A stretch of DNA of 64,000 nucleotides from Methanohalobium evestigatum Z-7303 (GCF_000196655.1 NC_014254.1:99916-163915); one strand, 5' to 3'. Counted from the first letter of the stretch, positions 1 through 9,991 are shown. The notes: generated from the letters alone by a model not told the origin. A program made the numbers and translations.

Positions 1-495
1 CGATGGAAATTTGCACTTGTGGATACAAAACATGGTCCTATGATCTCAATGAAAACTGACAATGTTGAACCAAGATTTGGTCTTAAGGGTGGAGGACCCG
101 AGACATATACTGTTCCAATCGTATTCGATACAATGTTATTCGTTGAAAGGATGATAGATACAAAAAACTCCATAGATAATGAACCACTCATGATGCCTAA
201 ATATAATCTTAGATATACAGGCAATAACCACTACTACATAAATGGTGATGTTTATGAATATGACAGCAAGATATACGCCTACTATGAAACACCAAATGAT
301 GCTAATGTAGGTATCACGGTCAATTTTGATGGGTATAATGAATGGTGGACTGGAGGATCGACATCAAATCATTATCATGAAAATATTTTAATTGATTTGT
401 CAGGACCTCAAAATGGATGGGTAACAATAAATTGTAAACTCGTCACTGGTGATGGAACATATCTTGGTATTTTAAAACACTTGCTTAAAATCTGA
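1..495 (+). CDS. Secreted hypothetical protein, 5'-truncated by window edge
   Basis: The reading frame is open from the first base to a TGA at 493-495. A GTG lies at 19, but codons before it (RWKFAL) continue the protein, so the gene very likely starts upstream of the window. The segment FALVDTKHGPMISMKTDN resembles DFIAKKDGKIMMGFKTDN in the protein at 1951-2772, and both continue into a beta-rich, aromatic C-terminal part, so the two look like distant paralogues. The tail (residues ~70-158 from the GTG) has many Tyr, Asn and Trp residues, as in exported proteins. No catalytic motif is visible and the function is unknown. Confidence 0.6.
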   Translation, partial: RWKFALVDTKHGPMISMKTDNVEPRFGLKGGGPETYTVPIVFDTMLFVERMIDTKNSIDNEPLMMPKYNLRYTGNNHYYINGDVYEYDSKIYAYYETPNDANVGITVNFDGYNEWWTGGSTSNHYHENILIDLSGPQNGWVTINCKLVTGDGTYLGILKHLLKI

Positions 496-576
496 ATGAT
501 AAATACGCTCTGTTGTGTTTTACTATTCTAGTCTTATAATTTGTTTTTCTAGTATCAATCGAAACAGTTCGATATT

Positions 577-952
577 ATGGACATAACATATTTATTGTAT
601 CATTATGTCAAGGAATACACGAAAGTAATGGGGGGGGGGTAAGATTTATTATCCTTATCAGATGGATTACTACAAAGCTGCAAAAGGATACGATAAATCG
701 TTTCTGACGATGTAGATCCATCTTTTGCAACTGATGTATCTGAAATCGATACTGTAAGACCTATAGTATAGTTAGCGGAATAGCTCTGTTGTAGGGTAAT
801 CCTCATGTTCGAATCTGCCGAGAATATACAACCATGATGCATGGCCTAAGATATCTTTCTATAAAGAATATTGGTCGGTAGGCGAAGGTAATCAATATTT
901 AGAAAATTGGGTCACTACCAATCACGTAACTGATATAATTGTTAAAAATTGA
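577..952 (+). pseudogene. Degraded protein gene with a G10 tract
   Basis: An ORF starting at ATG 577 reads through KEYTKVMGGG and stops just after a run of ten G (630-639). With one G fewer the frame would continue as GKIYYPYQMDYYKAAKGYDK. A second shift near 705 leads to SDDVDPSFATDVSEIDTV, which ends at another stop, and a third frame from 800 gives a protein-like tail (PRIYNHDAWPKISFYKEYW) ending at TGA 950-952. Three frames giving protein-like sequence in order indicate one gene with at least three lesions. The family is not recognised. Confidence 0.45.
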
Positions 953-991
953 TAGGTACAACCTTATTCATTTTTTAGGGGGAGGAGTGTA

Positions 992-1534
992 ATGAAAAAG
1001 AGCAAATCAAAAATTATTAACATGCTATTATTGATTCTTATACTTTCGATAGCTGTGACAATATACCATATTGACTCAACTTATCTTAAACCAAATGAAA
1101 TACCAGGGTACTATATTGCATTTGAAGATAATGTCACTGAACAAGAGATAGAATCTATTCTTACAAACTATGATTTGATTATTAATTACACGATAGAGTA
1201 TGATGAAGGAAGACGTCCTTCATATTATACTTCAGTTGATAAAAATAATTTCACGTCTGTATACTATGGAGATTTATTATCAAGAACTTGGGCCAGCAGG
1301 GGCATGGTATCTAAAAATAATGACGATTATATCATCTCAATTCGTAAGCCAATTAACGATGAAGTTCTTGAGACTTTGGAGTCATACAATCTACAATTAA
1401 AAAAATTCGTGTGGTGTTATATTGATTATGGAACTGGGAGTCATGTTAACAGGAAAGACAGTATTAAAATAAAAGATAAACTTGAAAAAAATGAGAAAAT
1501 ATTGTTTGTAAGGTTTGATTATATAGTTGGATAA
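992..1534 (+). CDS. UPF0228 family protein
   Basis: This is a 180-residue protein with an N-terminal hydrophobic segment (residues 10-28) that is a signal anchor or membrane helix, followed by an extracytoplasmic domain. The segments IPGYYIAFEDNVTEQEIESI, NYTIEYDEG and LQLKKFVWCYIDYGTGS, and the C-terminal IKDKLEKNEKILFVRFDY, match the pattern I know for UPF0228, a small family found mainly in Methanosarcina, usually in several paralogues and without a known function. The start is clear: a strong GGGGGAGGAG ribosome-binding site ends about five bases before ATG 992. It follows the pseudogene at 577-952 and no operon partner is evident. Confidence 0.8.
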   Translation: MKKSKSKIINMLLLILILSIAVTIYHIDSTYLKPNEIPGYYIAFEDNVTEQEIESILTNYDLIINYTIEYDEGRRPSYYTSVDKNNFTSVYYGDLLSRTWASRGMVSKNNDDYIISIRKPINDEVLETLESYNLQLKKFVWCYIDYGTGSHVNRKDSIKIKDKLEKNEKILFVRFDYIVG

Positions 1535-1670
1535 ACAATAAGTAAGTTTTAAACTATATGCATATGACCAAGGTCAAGAAATAATGCCTGGATGGCCTGT
1601 ATGGGATGAAAATCAATTCTAATTTTCAGCATCCTGATATTTTCTTGATATTTAAAAGGACAGGGTTTTA

Positions 1671-1898
1671 ATGTTACAAAAACTGAACAGCAACTTAATA
1701 TCTACTGTATTACTTGTAATATTACTACTCTTAACTTTATTATATTATTTGGAGGAATTCATACATCCCGGTGCATTATATTCTTTCTTTAGGTATATTA
1801 GTCAGTTTATTGGCGGTGTTTGTTATGCTCTTGGTATATTTGTTATAATCGGTATTGTAGGTTTCTTTTTAAGATATTTGGTTAAACGATTCAATTGA
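1671..1898 (+). CDS. Small two-helix membrane protein
   Basis: A 75-residue protein with two strongly hydrophobic segments (about residues 10-28 and 45-68) and a basic C-terminus (RYLVKRFN), which suggests an integral membrane protein with a cytoplasmic tail. The ATG is preceded by AAAGGACAGGG, a usable ribosome-binding site. The gap 1535-1670 holds a short protein-like stretch (YDQGQEIMPGWPVWDENQF, ending 1621) that may be the remnant of another gene. No family is recognised and there is no evidence for function. Its neighbours are also exported or membrane proteins. Confidence 0.5.
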   Translation: MLQKLNSNLISTVLLVILLLLTLLYYLEEFIHPGALYSFFRYISQFIGGVCYALGIFVIIGIVGFFLRYLVKRFN

Positions 1899-1950
1899 AT
1901 AATTATTAATGGCTATCTTCTTTTGATTAATAGAAAGCAAGTGTATAATT

Positions 1951-2772
1951 ATGTTCAAATCGAGAAATAAATTACTAATTTCTGGAATTACAGTCATCAT
2001 CTTATTTTTCAGCATATTCGTACATATAGCGATTTTAAACTTTGATATGTGGAGATCAGCTGACGAAAGGAACAGTTGTACTTACGATGTTGAAATAACT
2101 GGTCTCTCAGATAAAAATGTTACAGGAAATACGACGATACTTGTACCAATACCTGCAACAAAAAGCGGAGATTTTCTTCCAGCTGCAGAGCAAGAACACC
2201 CTGATTTTCTGCAAGAACAGATTTTAAGATACATCCTCTGCACGCCTGAAAGTAAAATATCTGGACCATCTTTTAAAAACGAAACTGTATTACTTGATAA
2301 ATTATCTTCTGGGGGTTATTGGGATGACTTCATCGCAAAAAAAGATGGCAAAATAATGATGGGTTTTAAAACTGATAATTCCCAGCTCCATGACATACAT
2401 TTTGATAGATCCATAGTCGTCAATCATACCGACATATTTAATCCCATATACAATGGCAGCCTTATACTATATCCCTATGAAAACCTGCCTAAAATATCGA
2501 TGAAACCATATGGGAATAGGAAAATTTATGCTCAATATCCTACTTATGAAAGCTGTGTTTATTTAAGTGACAATCTTAACAAAACAACTGTAGATATAGA
2601 AATCAGCATCACATGTTATAATGATCGTACCAATAGGCCTGATGAATATCAGGGTTACTATGAATGTTATGTAGAGAACAAGCACAGAACAAACCTCATA
2701 AACAGCACCGGAAGAATACCTGTTAACGTTACTCTTGAACAAACGATTGATCCACAGCCCCTTAAGCAATGA
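1951..2772 (+). CDS. Membrane-anchored extracytoplasmic hypothetical protein
   Basis: A 273-residue protein with one N-terminal hydrophobic helix (residues ~9-30) after a basic start, followed by an extracytoplasmic domain rich in Asn, Tyr and Thr with several N-glycosylation sequons (NVT, NTT, NHT, NKT). The domain has no recognisable active site. Segments align loosely with the truncated gene at 1-495, so the two are probably members of one lineage-specific family; a plausible location is the outer face of the membrane. The start ATG has only a weak upstream purine stretch (AGAAAGCAAG). Function unknown. Confidence 0.6.
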   Translation: MFKSRNKLLISGITVIILFFSIFVHIAILNFDMWRSADERNSCTYDVEITGLSDKNVTGNTTILVPIPATKSGDFLPAAEQEHPDFLQEQILRYILCTPESKISGPSFKNETVLLDKLSSGGYWDDFIAKKDGKIMMGFKTDNSQLHDIHFDRSIVVNHTDIFNPIYNGSLILYPYENLPKISMKPYGNRKIYAQYPTYESCVYLSDNLNKTTVDIEISITCYNDRTNRPDEYQGYYECYVENKHRTNLINSTGRIPVNVTLEQTIDPQPLKQ

Positions 2773-2955
2773 AAAATCAGTTGGTACTTAAAATTTAACA
2801 AATTGTTCATGGTCATCGATTTTTCAACAACCTGGTTTTTGCAAATGAATTGTTCGACGTCATGGATATAAAAATTTTATATGATGTCCTTGTTAGATAG
2901 GCATGTGAACATCAAATAAGGATGTTCAACAAAAGCCAAATTAAAGGGGGAAAAT

Positions 2956-3126
2956 ATGAAAGCGAAGTCGAGTACATTGTTAATGGTAATGGTACTGATA
3001 AGTATGGCATTTGTATCAGCTGTAATTGGACAAAACAATATATCCAATAAAACACAATATTCTGACAAAACGGACAACATTAGTTTAGAAAAAGCTGGAT
3101 CAGCCGCTTTATTTCGCCTTTGGTAA
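2956..3126 (+). CDS. Small secreted peptide or truncated exported protein
   Basis: An ORF of 56 residues, placed after the ribosome-binding site AAAGGGGG (2944-2950). The first 27 residues form a classical signal peptide: a basic start (MKAKSS), a hydrophobic core (LLMVMVLISMAFVSA) and a small-residue cleavage site. About 30 residues remain after it and end at TAA 3124-3126. The good translation signal and signal sequence make it likely that it was a real gene. The short mature part suggests it is the 5' end of a longer, now truncated secreted protein; I cannot tell that apart from a genuine short peptide. Confidence 0.4.
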   Translation: MKAKSSTLLMVMVLISMAFVSAVIGQNNISNKTQYSDKTDNISLEKAGSAALFRLW

Positions 3127-3233
3127 TTTGGAATAATCAATGGTGACATGGGTTAATCTTCAACTACTTTTGTTTTTATTACATGTTTTTAAAGAATTAC
3201 GTAGTTCGAAAATGTGGTGGGAGGTTGAAAAAC

Positions 3234-4436
3234 ATGGAAATGAAACATCTTGCTTACTTTGTTTTATTTTTTGTATTAATTTCACCTGGTTCTGTAACAG
3301 CTGATACAATTATAGTAGATGACAAAACAGGAAATAACTATACTTCCATAAAAAAAGCTGTCAATGATGCTAATTCAGGGGATAACATTGTTGTTTATCC
3401 TGGTAAATATGTAGAAAATATAGTTATTGATAAAGAGGTATCCATAGAATCTAAATCCAAGAACCCAGAAAATACAGTAATTCAATCCAAAACACCAGAA
3501 AAAAATGTTATTCAGGTTAATTCTAACAAAGTGAATATAAGTGGATTTAAGATAATGGGTGCTAAAAACACGAACCAATCAGGAGTATATCTTGATAGAG
3601 TAGAAAAATGTAATATCAGTAACAGTATTTTTTCAAAAAACTTCAATGGTGTATCTTTTATCAAATCAGAATGGAATACCTTAGTCAATAATACTGTGAA
3701 ATCCAACAAAAACCATGGTATTTATTTGAAAAAATCAAAAAATAATAGAGTAATAAACAATATTGTAGGTTCAAATAGCAGATACGGTATTTTTTTACAA
3801 AGGTCTATAAACAACAATATAATTACCAATCATATTCAAAATCATAGTAATAATGGAATACTGGTAGACCACTCAAACAACAATTTCCTAGGAGATAACA
3901 AATTTTTTGGTAATGAATATGGTATTTACATTCATTCTTCGCAATCCAATAAATTAAAAGTTAATAATATCTCAAACAATAAAATTGGTATCCAAGGAGG
4001 TCTTTCAAACAAAAATGAATTAATTAATAATAGTATATTGAAAAACAAAGTTGGAATCTTTTTGTACAAGTGTAATGGCAATGATATAATTGCCAATATT
4101 ATAAATGAAAATATCCATAAAGGAATTCTTCTTCAATATTCTGTTGATAACAAAATAAGTAATAATACTCTAAATTCCAATGGTTTAGGAATAATCATGG
4201 AGGATTTTAGCAATAATAATACAGTACATTATAACAGTCTATCTAAAAATAGGGATAATATCAGAGCAAATTATTCTATAAACCAGATTAAAAACAATTA
4301 CATGAATAATAACAGTAGCCAAAATCTTAATAGTGATAGCCATGAAATTCCTTTTATCAATTCCACATTTTTATTAATCTTGATTGGCACTGCATTTGTC
4401 TTTTCAAAAAATAAAAGAGGCAACAAACGGAAATGA
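3234..4436 (+). CDS. NosD-like right-handed beta-helix surface protein
   Basis: The start is taken at ATG 3234 because GGGAGG (3219-3224) lies nine bases upstream; an in-frame ATG at 3183 has no such site. The product of 400 residues begins with a signal peptide (MEMKHLAYFVLFFVLISPGS, cleaved near TAD). It continues with IIVDDKTGNNYTSIKKAVND, typical of the start of NosD/pectate-lyase-like beta-helices, and then about a dozen ~23-residue turns of the form NxxGIxLxxSxNNxIxxNxI (PbH1 repeats). It ends in a hydrophobic helix (FINSTFLLILIGTAFVF) and a basic tail, a C-terminal membrane anchor. Such proteins usually bind polysaccharide or form part of the cell surface. Ligand unknown. Confidence 0.8.
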   Translation: MEMKHLAYFVLFFVLISPGSVTADTIIVDDKTGNNYTSIKKAVNDANSGDNIVVYPGKYVENIVIDKEVSIESKSKNPENTVIQSKTPEKNVIQVNSNKVNISGFKIMGAKNTNQSGVYLDRVEKCNISNSIFSKNFNGVSFIKSEWNTLVNNTVKSNKNHGIYLKKSKNNRVINNIVGSNSRYGIFLQRSINNNIITNHIQNHSNNGILVDHSNNNFLGDNKFFGNEYGIYIHSSQSNKLKVNNISNNKIGIQGGLSNKNELINNSILKNKVGIFLYKCNGNDIIANIINENIHKGILLQYSVDNKISNNTLNSNGLGIIMEDFSNNNTVHYNSLSKNRDNIRANYSINQIKNNYMNNNSSQNLNSDSHEIPFINSTFLLILIGTAFVFSKNKRGNKRK

Positions 4437-4929
4437 TTATAGGATATGATTATAAATCAGAAACTTTTCAGAAAGGAATATTTTTGTTCAGGTATAGTAA
4501 GGAATATGGATACCGTCTAAATCGATTATTCATGGTTTTGCCTAAATCAAAAAACAATTTTTATAAAATTTAACTTGAAAATTTGCTAAAAACTTAACTT
4601 TTTGATTGTTTTACATTTAGTCATACTTTTGAAAAAATTGTTAATTTCATAATCAAAGCCTGTCAAAGTAGTTTTTAGCTGGCCTTTTCTAATAGGTTAA
4701 TCAGGCATTTTGAAATTTTTGAAAGTAAACTGATTGGACTTTTTGTGCAACTCGTTAACTTTTTGTGTGGAGGAACTTTTTAGGCAAAGCCGATAGAAAC
4801 GAAAAATATTATTATAAAGAGCAAGATAACTATTAGTAAGTAAATATATTTAAAAATTAAACTCCTTAATAAATTGTAATTTGTTTATAGGATTTACAGT
4901 TAAATAATATTTAAAAAAGGGTGGATTTA
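4437..4929 (+). promoter_or_regulatory. Intergenic stretch with promoter of the large surface gene
   Basis: About 490 bases without a supported gene. It is AT-rich with repeated AACTTTTT/AACTTAACTTTTT motifs and has no convincing coding frame. AAATATATTTAAAAATTAAA around 4844-4862 is a plausible archaeal TATA element, and AAAAAAGGGTGG just before ATG 4930 acts as the ribosome-binding site. Confidence 0.4.
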
Positions 4930-7900
4930 ATGAAGAAATCATGGATTTTTTTAACAACTATAATACTTATAATAACGTTCACAAGCGTAGCAAATGCTGC
5001 AGAGATGAACGATGAATACATAATGAATGCCACTTTGAAAGACAACTCGTTTTTATTTGCTAACCATAACGAATCCAGAACCGAGGGTAACTGGATCTCA
5101 CTGGGTGGAGGAGAACCTGTACAGCTGCCAACTCCAATCAAATTCACTTATCATGGAGTAAATGAAACCAGTTTCTCAACTGATAGTAAAAACGTGGATA
5201 TTAAACTAAACGTTAAAAATTACACGGATTATGTAATAGAATATCCATTTGAAACCCATCAGATGTATACCAACACAAGCGGTAAAAACAATGTCACATA
5301 CCAGTTCAATGGTTCAAAATACTTTGCCAACAAAGAAACCCAGGTTGTCCTGATTGAATCGGATATTGGTTCTTTAACTGACATACTTGACAAGTTCAGA
5401 CAGGGTCAAATAGACAGTATAAACGACATAACAAGTTTGGATAAAGTCAACAGTTTAGAAACCAAAGATTTGGATGATAACGGAGACACAAATGGTGAAT
5501 TTGGAAACCTTGATGCAGGAGAATACAGTGTCTTAATCATACTTAGAAATGAACCTGTAATACTTTCTGCCACCGCTTTTGATGTGCTGGATTATGAATC
5601 ATCAGTAAATGAAAACATCTATGAAGGTAAATGTGACGTTAATATAGGGTTAATAGATGCTCCTGACTCTGTAAATTATACTTATGCAGCTGCACTCATA
5701 AAACAGAGTGAATACAAAACCGTTGTATCGATGAACTTCAATGGTTCAAAAAGTGGACTTAATCTGTCTGTTAACAATGAACCAGTTGTTGATAAGTTCA
5801 ATTTACTCGGTTTAAACATATCAAACCTAAACAGGACCGATATCAAAAACCGTGTAACTGATTTTATAGATGAGGGGAAACTATCTGCACAACTAAAATC
5901 TATCCAATCAAATAATACAACAATAAGTTTAGATACAAACGATTTAGAATCTGGAAAATACGTATTATTCTCAGGTGCAGTTAAAGACAATAATATTGTC
6001 GCATTTAACCAGTCATTTATATCATTAGGCCAAAAATTCAAGATTTCAGTAGATGATGCTACAAAATCTGTTGAACAGAATCAAGATGCTATCTATGACT
6101 TGAAAATCAAAAACATTGGCCTTAAGAAAGAAACTATTAACCTCACAAAAACCAAGGTTCGTGGAGTAAATGCTGAATTCAATGAATCACAAATCTCTGT
6201 GATGCCCGATGAAACAAAAATAATAAAACTAAAGGTTAGTAGTTCCCAAATTGGCAAAAATTACCCTGTAATAGTTAAAGCTTCAGCGGTTGGTTCTGAA
6301 AAAAGACAAGTGATAGCTACCAGAACAACTGTAATTGATGCTCTTGATGTAGATGTAGATTCGACCACAAAAACTACAGCCACTAATACAAACGCAACAT
6401 ACACATTTACTGTAACTAATACCGGAAATCAAGAACACACGTTTAATATCAGTAGTACTAATCCTTCTGACATCGGTATTCTGAAAAATGATAGTATAAC
6501 ACTTAAAGGAGGACAATCTGATACTGTAGAATATGTAGTTAATAGTTCAAGTAAAGGTGTATATGTTTCAGATATTACAGTTAATGAGTCCACAAACCAT
6601 AACATAACTGAAACTTTGTTTGTTATTACAAATGTAAAAGACAAAACAGAAACTATATACGGATTTTCGTTAAGTACAGATGTTAAAACAAAACCACCTG
6701 TAGATGTCAACAAAAATGCCACATATAACATCACCATCACAAATACAGGTAACCAAAAGGATACTTACGATTTAACAGTTATAAGTCCGAGGACAAATAA
6801 TACGAGTTTGAATAATTCAAAACCGGTCAACTTGAACCCGGGAGAAAAAACATTCAGGAAATTGAATGTTTCAGCACCAGTATCCGGTGATTATAATGTT
6901 AAAGTTGTAGGGGTATCCCAGAACTCTTCCAAGATGGATAAAGTTAATACTTTAACTAAGGTCAAAGATTATGGTGTGATTTTAACTGCTGACTCGTATT
7001 CAGCTACAGCAAACCCTGGGAACACTGTAAATTACACTGTTAATGTTAAAAACACAGGTAATGTAGAAGATGATTTCAAATTAACAAATAAAACAAACAT
7101 CGATTCCATTGAAATGCCGTCTGTAATCAAAAATGTGAAACCAGGAAAAACCGAATCATTTGATGTTGCAATTTCAAACCCTGACAGTGGAAACTATAAT
7201 GCAAATATAACCGCGATTTCTAAAAGCTACGTTGATATTAGCAATTCAGTAAACCTCTCTTTGAATGTAAGTGATAAACCTGACCATAGTGTTTCAGTCA
7301 CTGCGAATCCAATTTCAGAAGTAACCGAGAACAATGAAAATGTCACCTATATTTTGAATATCAAAAATACGGGTAACATAAAAGATACTTATGAAATATC
7401 ATCTGAACTTACTGATGCAAATATAGTTGATAATAAAACTACCTTATATCCAGGTGAATCCACAAGCATTACAGTAAATGTCAGTGGATTTAATGATAGC
7501 AATATTTACAGTATCCCTGTAAAAGTTAAATCAAGTGATTCCGGTGTTGAAAAACAGATAACACTCTATGCAGAAGTTATTAGTGCTGTAGATATAACAG
7601 CAACACCTGGCACACAAACAACTAAAGGTCATAATGCATCAAGTTATACAATCAAGGTCACTAATACTGGTGTACATACCCATACTTATGATTTAAAAGT
7701 TGCAGATAATTCATCAAATACCACTGCAAACCTAGCAATCAACAGCATTCCAGATTTAAATCCTGGTGAATCAACAACTGTGGACTTTACCTTCAACAAC
7801 ACACAGGATACCGATAGAAGAATTGAAGCTGTTATAAAAGCAGAAGTTCAGAATAACCCTGAAAAATCCGCTACTACAAGCGTTAGTACACTTTATTTGG

Positions 7901-9714
7901 AACAACAAAACGTATATGGCGTTTCTATAGATGCTGAAACAAAACAACAGAATGTTGGTAAAGATAAAAACGCGACATATTTCCTTGAATTGAAGAATCT
8001 CGGGAATACTAACAATTCTTTCAATCTGGAAATCGTTGAAGGTAAAGAAAAATACACTACATTCAAGAAAAAATCTGTTGATTTAAATGCAAGTGGTACA
8101 AACAATGATACAGAAATTATAAAACTTACACATTACCCAGAAGGTGTCGGTGAACATACAGTGAAAATAAACGCCAATTCAAGTAACTCAAATGATACTG
8201 TTGAAGACACTGTTGAGTTAACTACAAGAATTGTTGCACCTCCAATAAACAGCGAAATTATAAAAAGTGTTGTTGATGGACAATCCGCTGTGAAAAATTC
8301 AACTATAGACCCTTCAACTGTGAAGAATTCGTTAATTAACAATACAAATATAACCGATTCTACAGTTAAAAATTCAAAATTGGTAGGCAGCACGATTATA
8401 GACTCCAATTTGAACAACATTGAATTCAGAAATGGACACATAGAAAACAACAAGATTTACAACGGTACACTGGTCGTAGATGGTACTGAATTTGTAGTTA
8501 AAAATTCACAAGACCCTATCCATCTATCCAATATTATAATAGGTGTAGACAATTTTGATAGCAGTCTTAGTGGAATAGTAGGTGAAAATACAGAAATTGC
8601 AGCTGAAAATTCCAATGTGAGATTAACAATCGGCAGTGATAGAAACTATGTTGGCGGTACTCTTAGTGTACAGAGATCCAACATAGCTTCAAATGGTACC
8701 AGTAAACTATCAGATAATGTCGGCGGTTACGTAACTATTGAAGAAAGTGACAGTATCAATGAGTCATACGTTAAACTGAACTTCAGTTACAATCAAAATG
8801 ATGTAGTAAATGTAGATGAAAATGATCTGTATATTTACTGGTATAATGAAAATAAAGATAAATGGGTACCATTAAAAAGTGCAGGTAATCCAGACTTCTG
8901 TAAAAGTGTTAACAGAAACATAGAAGAAAATTACGTCACAGCAACCGTAACTCATCTCTCGACATACTCTATAGGTCCTGTAGAAGAAACCGAGACTAAG
9001 CAACCAGATGGCCCCAGCGGTGATAGTGATGATGGTGTAAGTGGTGGTAGTTCAGGTTCAAGTTCAGGTTCAGGTGAACCTTATGAAAACATTGCTGACA
9101 AATCCGTCAAGATGAAATATCTTAATAAAAATGACCCTGTGAAATATGAATTTGAGGAGAAAAGTAATCCAATAAAATCAGTAGAATACACACCGCTTAT
9201 CAACGCTGGTTATGTAGACGTTGTTGTAGAGATGTTAAAAGACACATCTACATTCGTTGACAACGAACCCAAAGGTAATGTTTACAAAAACCTGAATATC
9301 TTTATAGGTAAAGGTAAATGGGCAGAGAAAGGTAACTTGGAAAACCTAACAATATCATTTAGTGTGAACAAATCCTGGATTGACAGAAATAATGTCAATG
9401 CAGATGATGTGATATTATCAAGTTATGATGAGAGCTGGAACAAATTATCTACAACCAAGATAAGCGAAGACTCAAATAAAGTCTATTACAGAGCTAATAT
9501 TCCAGAGTATTCACCATTTATGGCTATAAATACTGATAAACAAAGCGAAAGCGATAAAAGCACTAAAAGTAGTAAAAGTACTGACAATATAGATGATACC
9601 AATGAAAAAAGTGAAAGCGGACCTGGACAATCTGAAGGTATACCCGGGTTCAAAGCAACTTTCACATTAGTTGGTATGGTTACTATTGCCTATTTAATAA
9701 GAAGAATTAAATAA
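4930..9714 (+). CDS. Giant surface protein: methanogen N-domain, NTGN repeats, PGF-pre-PGF, PGF-CTERM
   Basis: A GTG at 4921 is in frame, but it lies within the ribosome-binding site, so ATG 4930 (1,594 residues) is preferred. Order: signal peptide (1-24, cleaved after ANA); an N-terminal domain of ~330 residues that resembles the methanogen extracellular TIGR04279 type; about seven ~105-residue CARDB/NEW1-like beta-sandwich repeats marked by NATYxxxxxNTGN motifs (~370-1090); a short pentapeptide-like stretch (~1110-1180); a Ser/Gly linker; a PGF-pre-PGF domain (~1390-1540); and a PGF-CTERM tail (IPGF, hydrophobic helix, RRIK). The tail is known as an archaeosortase signal, which implies processing and lipid attachment at the cell surface, probably as an S-layer-associated or adhesive glycoprotein (many NxT/S sequons). 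Confidence 0.85.
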   Translation: MKKSWIFLTTIILIITFTSVANAAEMNDEYIMNATLKDNSFLFANHNESRTEGNWISLGGGEPVQLPTPIKFTYHGVNETSFSTDSKNVDIKLNVKNYTDYVIEYPFETHQMYTNTSGKNNVTYQFNGSKYFANKETQVVLIESDIGSLTDILDKFRQGQIDSINDITSLDKVNSLETKDLDDNGDTNGEFGNLDAGEYSVLIILRNEPVILSATAFDVLDYESSVNENIYEGKCDVNIGLIDAPDSVNYTYAAALIKQSEYKTVVSMNFNGSKSGLNLSVNNEPVVDKFNLLGLNISNLNRTDIKNRVTDFIDEGKLSAQLKSIQSNNTTISLDTNDLESGKYVLFSGAVKDNNIVAFNQSFISLGQKFKISVDDATKSVEQNQDAIYDLKIKNIGLKKETINLTKTKVRGVNAEFNESQISVMPDETKIIKLKVSSSQIGKNYPVIVKASAVGSEKRQVIATRTTVIDALDVDVDSTTKTTATNTNATYTFTVTNTGNQEHTFNISSTNPSDIGILKNDSITLKGGQSDTVEYVVNSSSKGVYVSDITVNESTNHNITETLFVITNVKDKTETIYGFSLSTDVKTKPPVDVNKNATYNITITNTGNQKDTYDLTVISPRTNNTSLNNSKPVNLNPGEKTFRKLNVSAPVSGDYNVKVVGVSQNSSKMDKVNTLTKVKDYGVILTADSYSATANPGNTVNYTVNVKNTGNVEDDFKLTNKTNIDSIEMPSVIKNVKPGKTESFDVAISNPDSGNYNANITAISKSYVDISNSVNLSLNVSDKPDHSVSVTANPISEVTENNENVTYILNIKNTGNIKDTYEISSELTDANIVDNKTTLYPGESTSITVNVSGFNDSNIYSIPVKVKSSDSGVEKQITLYAEVISAVDITATPGTQTTKGHNASSYTIKVTNTGVHTHTYDLKVADNSSNTTANLAINSIPDLNPGESTTVDFTFNNTQDTDRRIEAVIKAEVQNNPEKSATTSVSTLYLEQQNVYGVSIDAETKQQNVGKDKNATYFLELKNLGNTNNSFNLEIVEGKEKYTTFKKKSVDLNASGTNNDTEIIKLTHYPEGVGEHTVKINANSSNSNDTVEDTVELTTRIVAPPINSEIIKSVVDGQSAVKNSTIDPSTVKNSLINNTNITDSTVKNSKLVGSTIIDSNLNNIEFRNGHIENNKIYNGTLVVDGTEFVVKNSQDPIHLSNIIIGVDNFDSSLSGIVGENTEIAAENSNVRLTIGSDRNYVGGTLSVQRSNIASNGTSKLSDNVGGYVTIEESDSINESYVKLNFSYNQNDVVNVDENDLYIYWYNENKDKWVPLKSAGNPDFCKSVNRNIEENYVTATVTHLSTYSIGPVEETETKQPDGPSGDSDDGVSGGSSGSSSGSGEPYENIADKSVKMKYLNKNDPVKYEFEEKSNPIKSVEYTPLINAGYVDVVVEMLKDTSTFVDNEPKGNVYKNLNIFIGKGKWAEKGNLENLTISFSVNKSWIDRNNVNADDVILSSYDESWNKLSTTKISEDSNKVYYRANIPEYSPFMAINTDKQSESDKSTKSSKSTDNIDDTNEKSESGPGQSEGIPGFKATFTLVGMVTIAYLIRRIK

Positions 9715-9728
9715 ATTATTAGAGTAAA

Positions 9729-9760
9729 ATAACCACTTTTTAGTGGTTATAACTTTTTTT
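9729..9760 (+). terminator. Hairpin terminator after the large surface gene
   Basis: A perfect 9-bp stem (ATAACCACT at 9729-9737 pairs with AGTGGTTAT at 9742-9750) with a TTTT loop is followed by a run of seven T (9754-9760). It starts 14 bases after the stop codon of the gene ending at 9714. Confidence 0.75.
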
Positions 9761-9799
9761 ATTTTCAAAAAACTGGAAAACTTTCTCAAAATAATAAGA

Positions 9800-9991
9800 T
9801 TTATATAGCTTTAACCATTAATATAAAATTGGAGTCTTAATATTTTTAGATTCCATTAGGAGAATGTTAAGGTTACCTTCTATTAACCTATCTACTCTTT
9901 AGAATGTTTTCCAACATTCTCCTCATTTAAACACGAACAAAAAATTGTTAATGTATTAAAAATACAAAAACAATTAGGAAACCATAAACAC
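9800..9991 (+). promoter_or_regulatory. TATA box and leader with mutually exclusive hairpins
   Basis: TTTATATA at 9800-9807 is a good TATA box, which puts transcription start near 9830 and leaves a leader of ~160 nt before the pilin gene. AACATTCT (9913-9920) can pair with AGAATGTT at 9901-9908 (8 bp, TTCC loop), or, extended to AACATTCTCCT (9913-9923), with AGGAGAATGTT at 9858-9868 (11 bp). The second fold encloses a further AGGTTA/TAACCT pairing. The two folds exclude each other, which is the design of an RNA switch. No ligand class is recognised. Confidence 0.5.

Noticed and set aside
1545..1621. Short protein-like stretch ending WPVWDENQF
   Set aside because: Only ~24 codons with no start; perhaps the end of a lost gene, but not supportable as a feature.
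2563..2769. Minus-strand ORF inside the 1951-2772 gene
   Set aside because: It is a shadow of a better gene with signal sequence and sequons on the plus strand; it has no translation signal.
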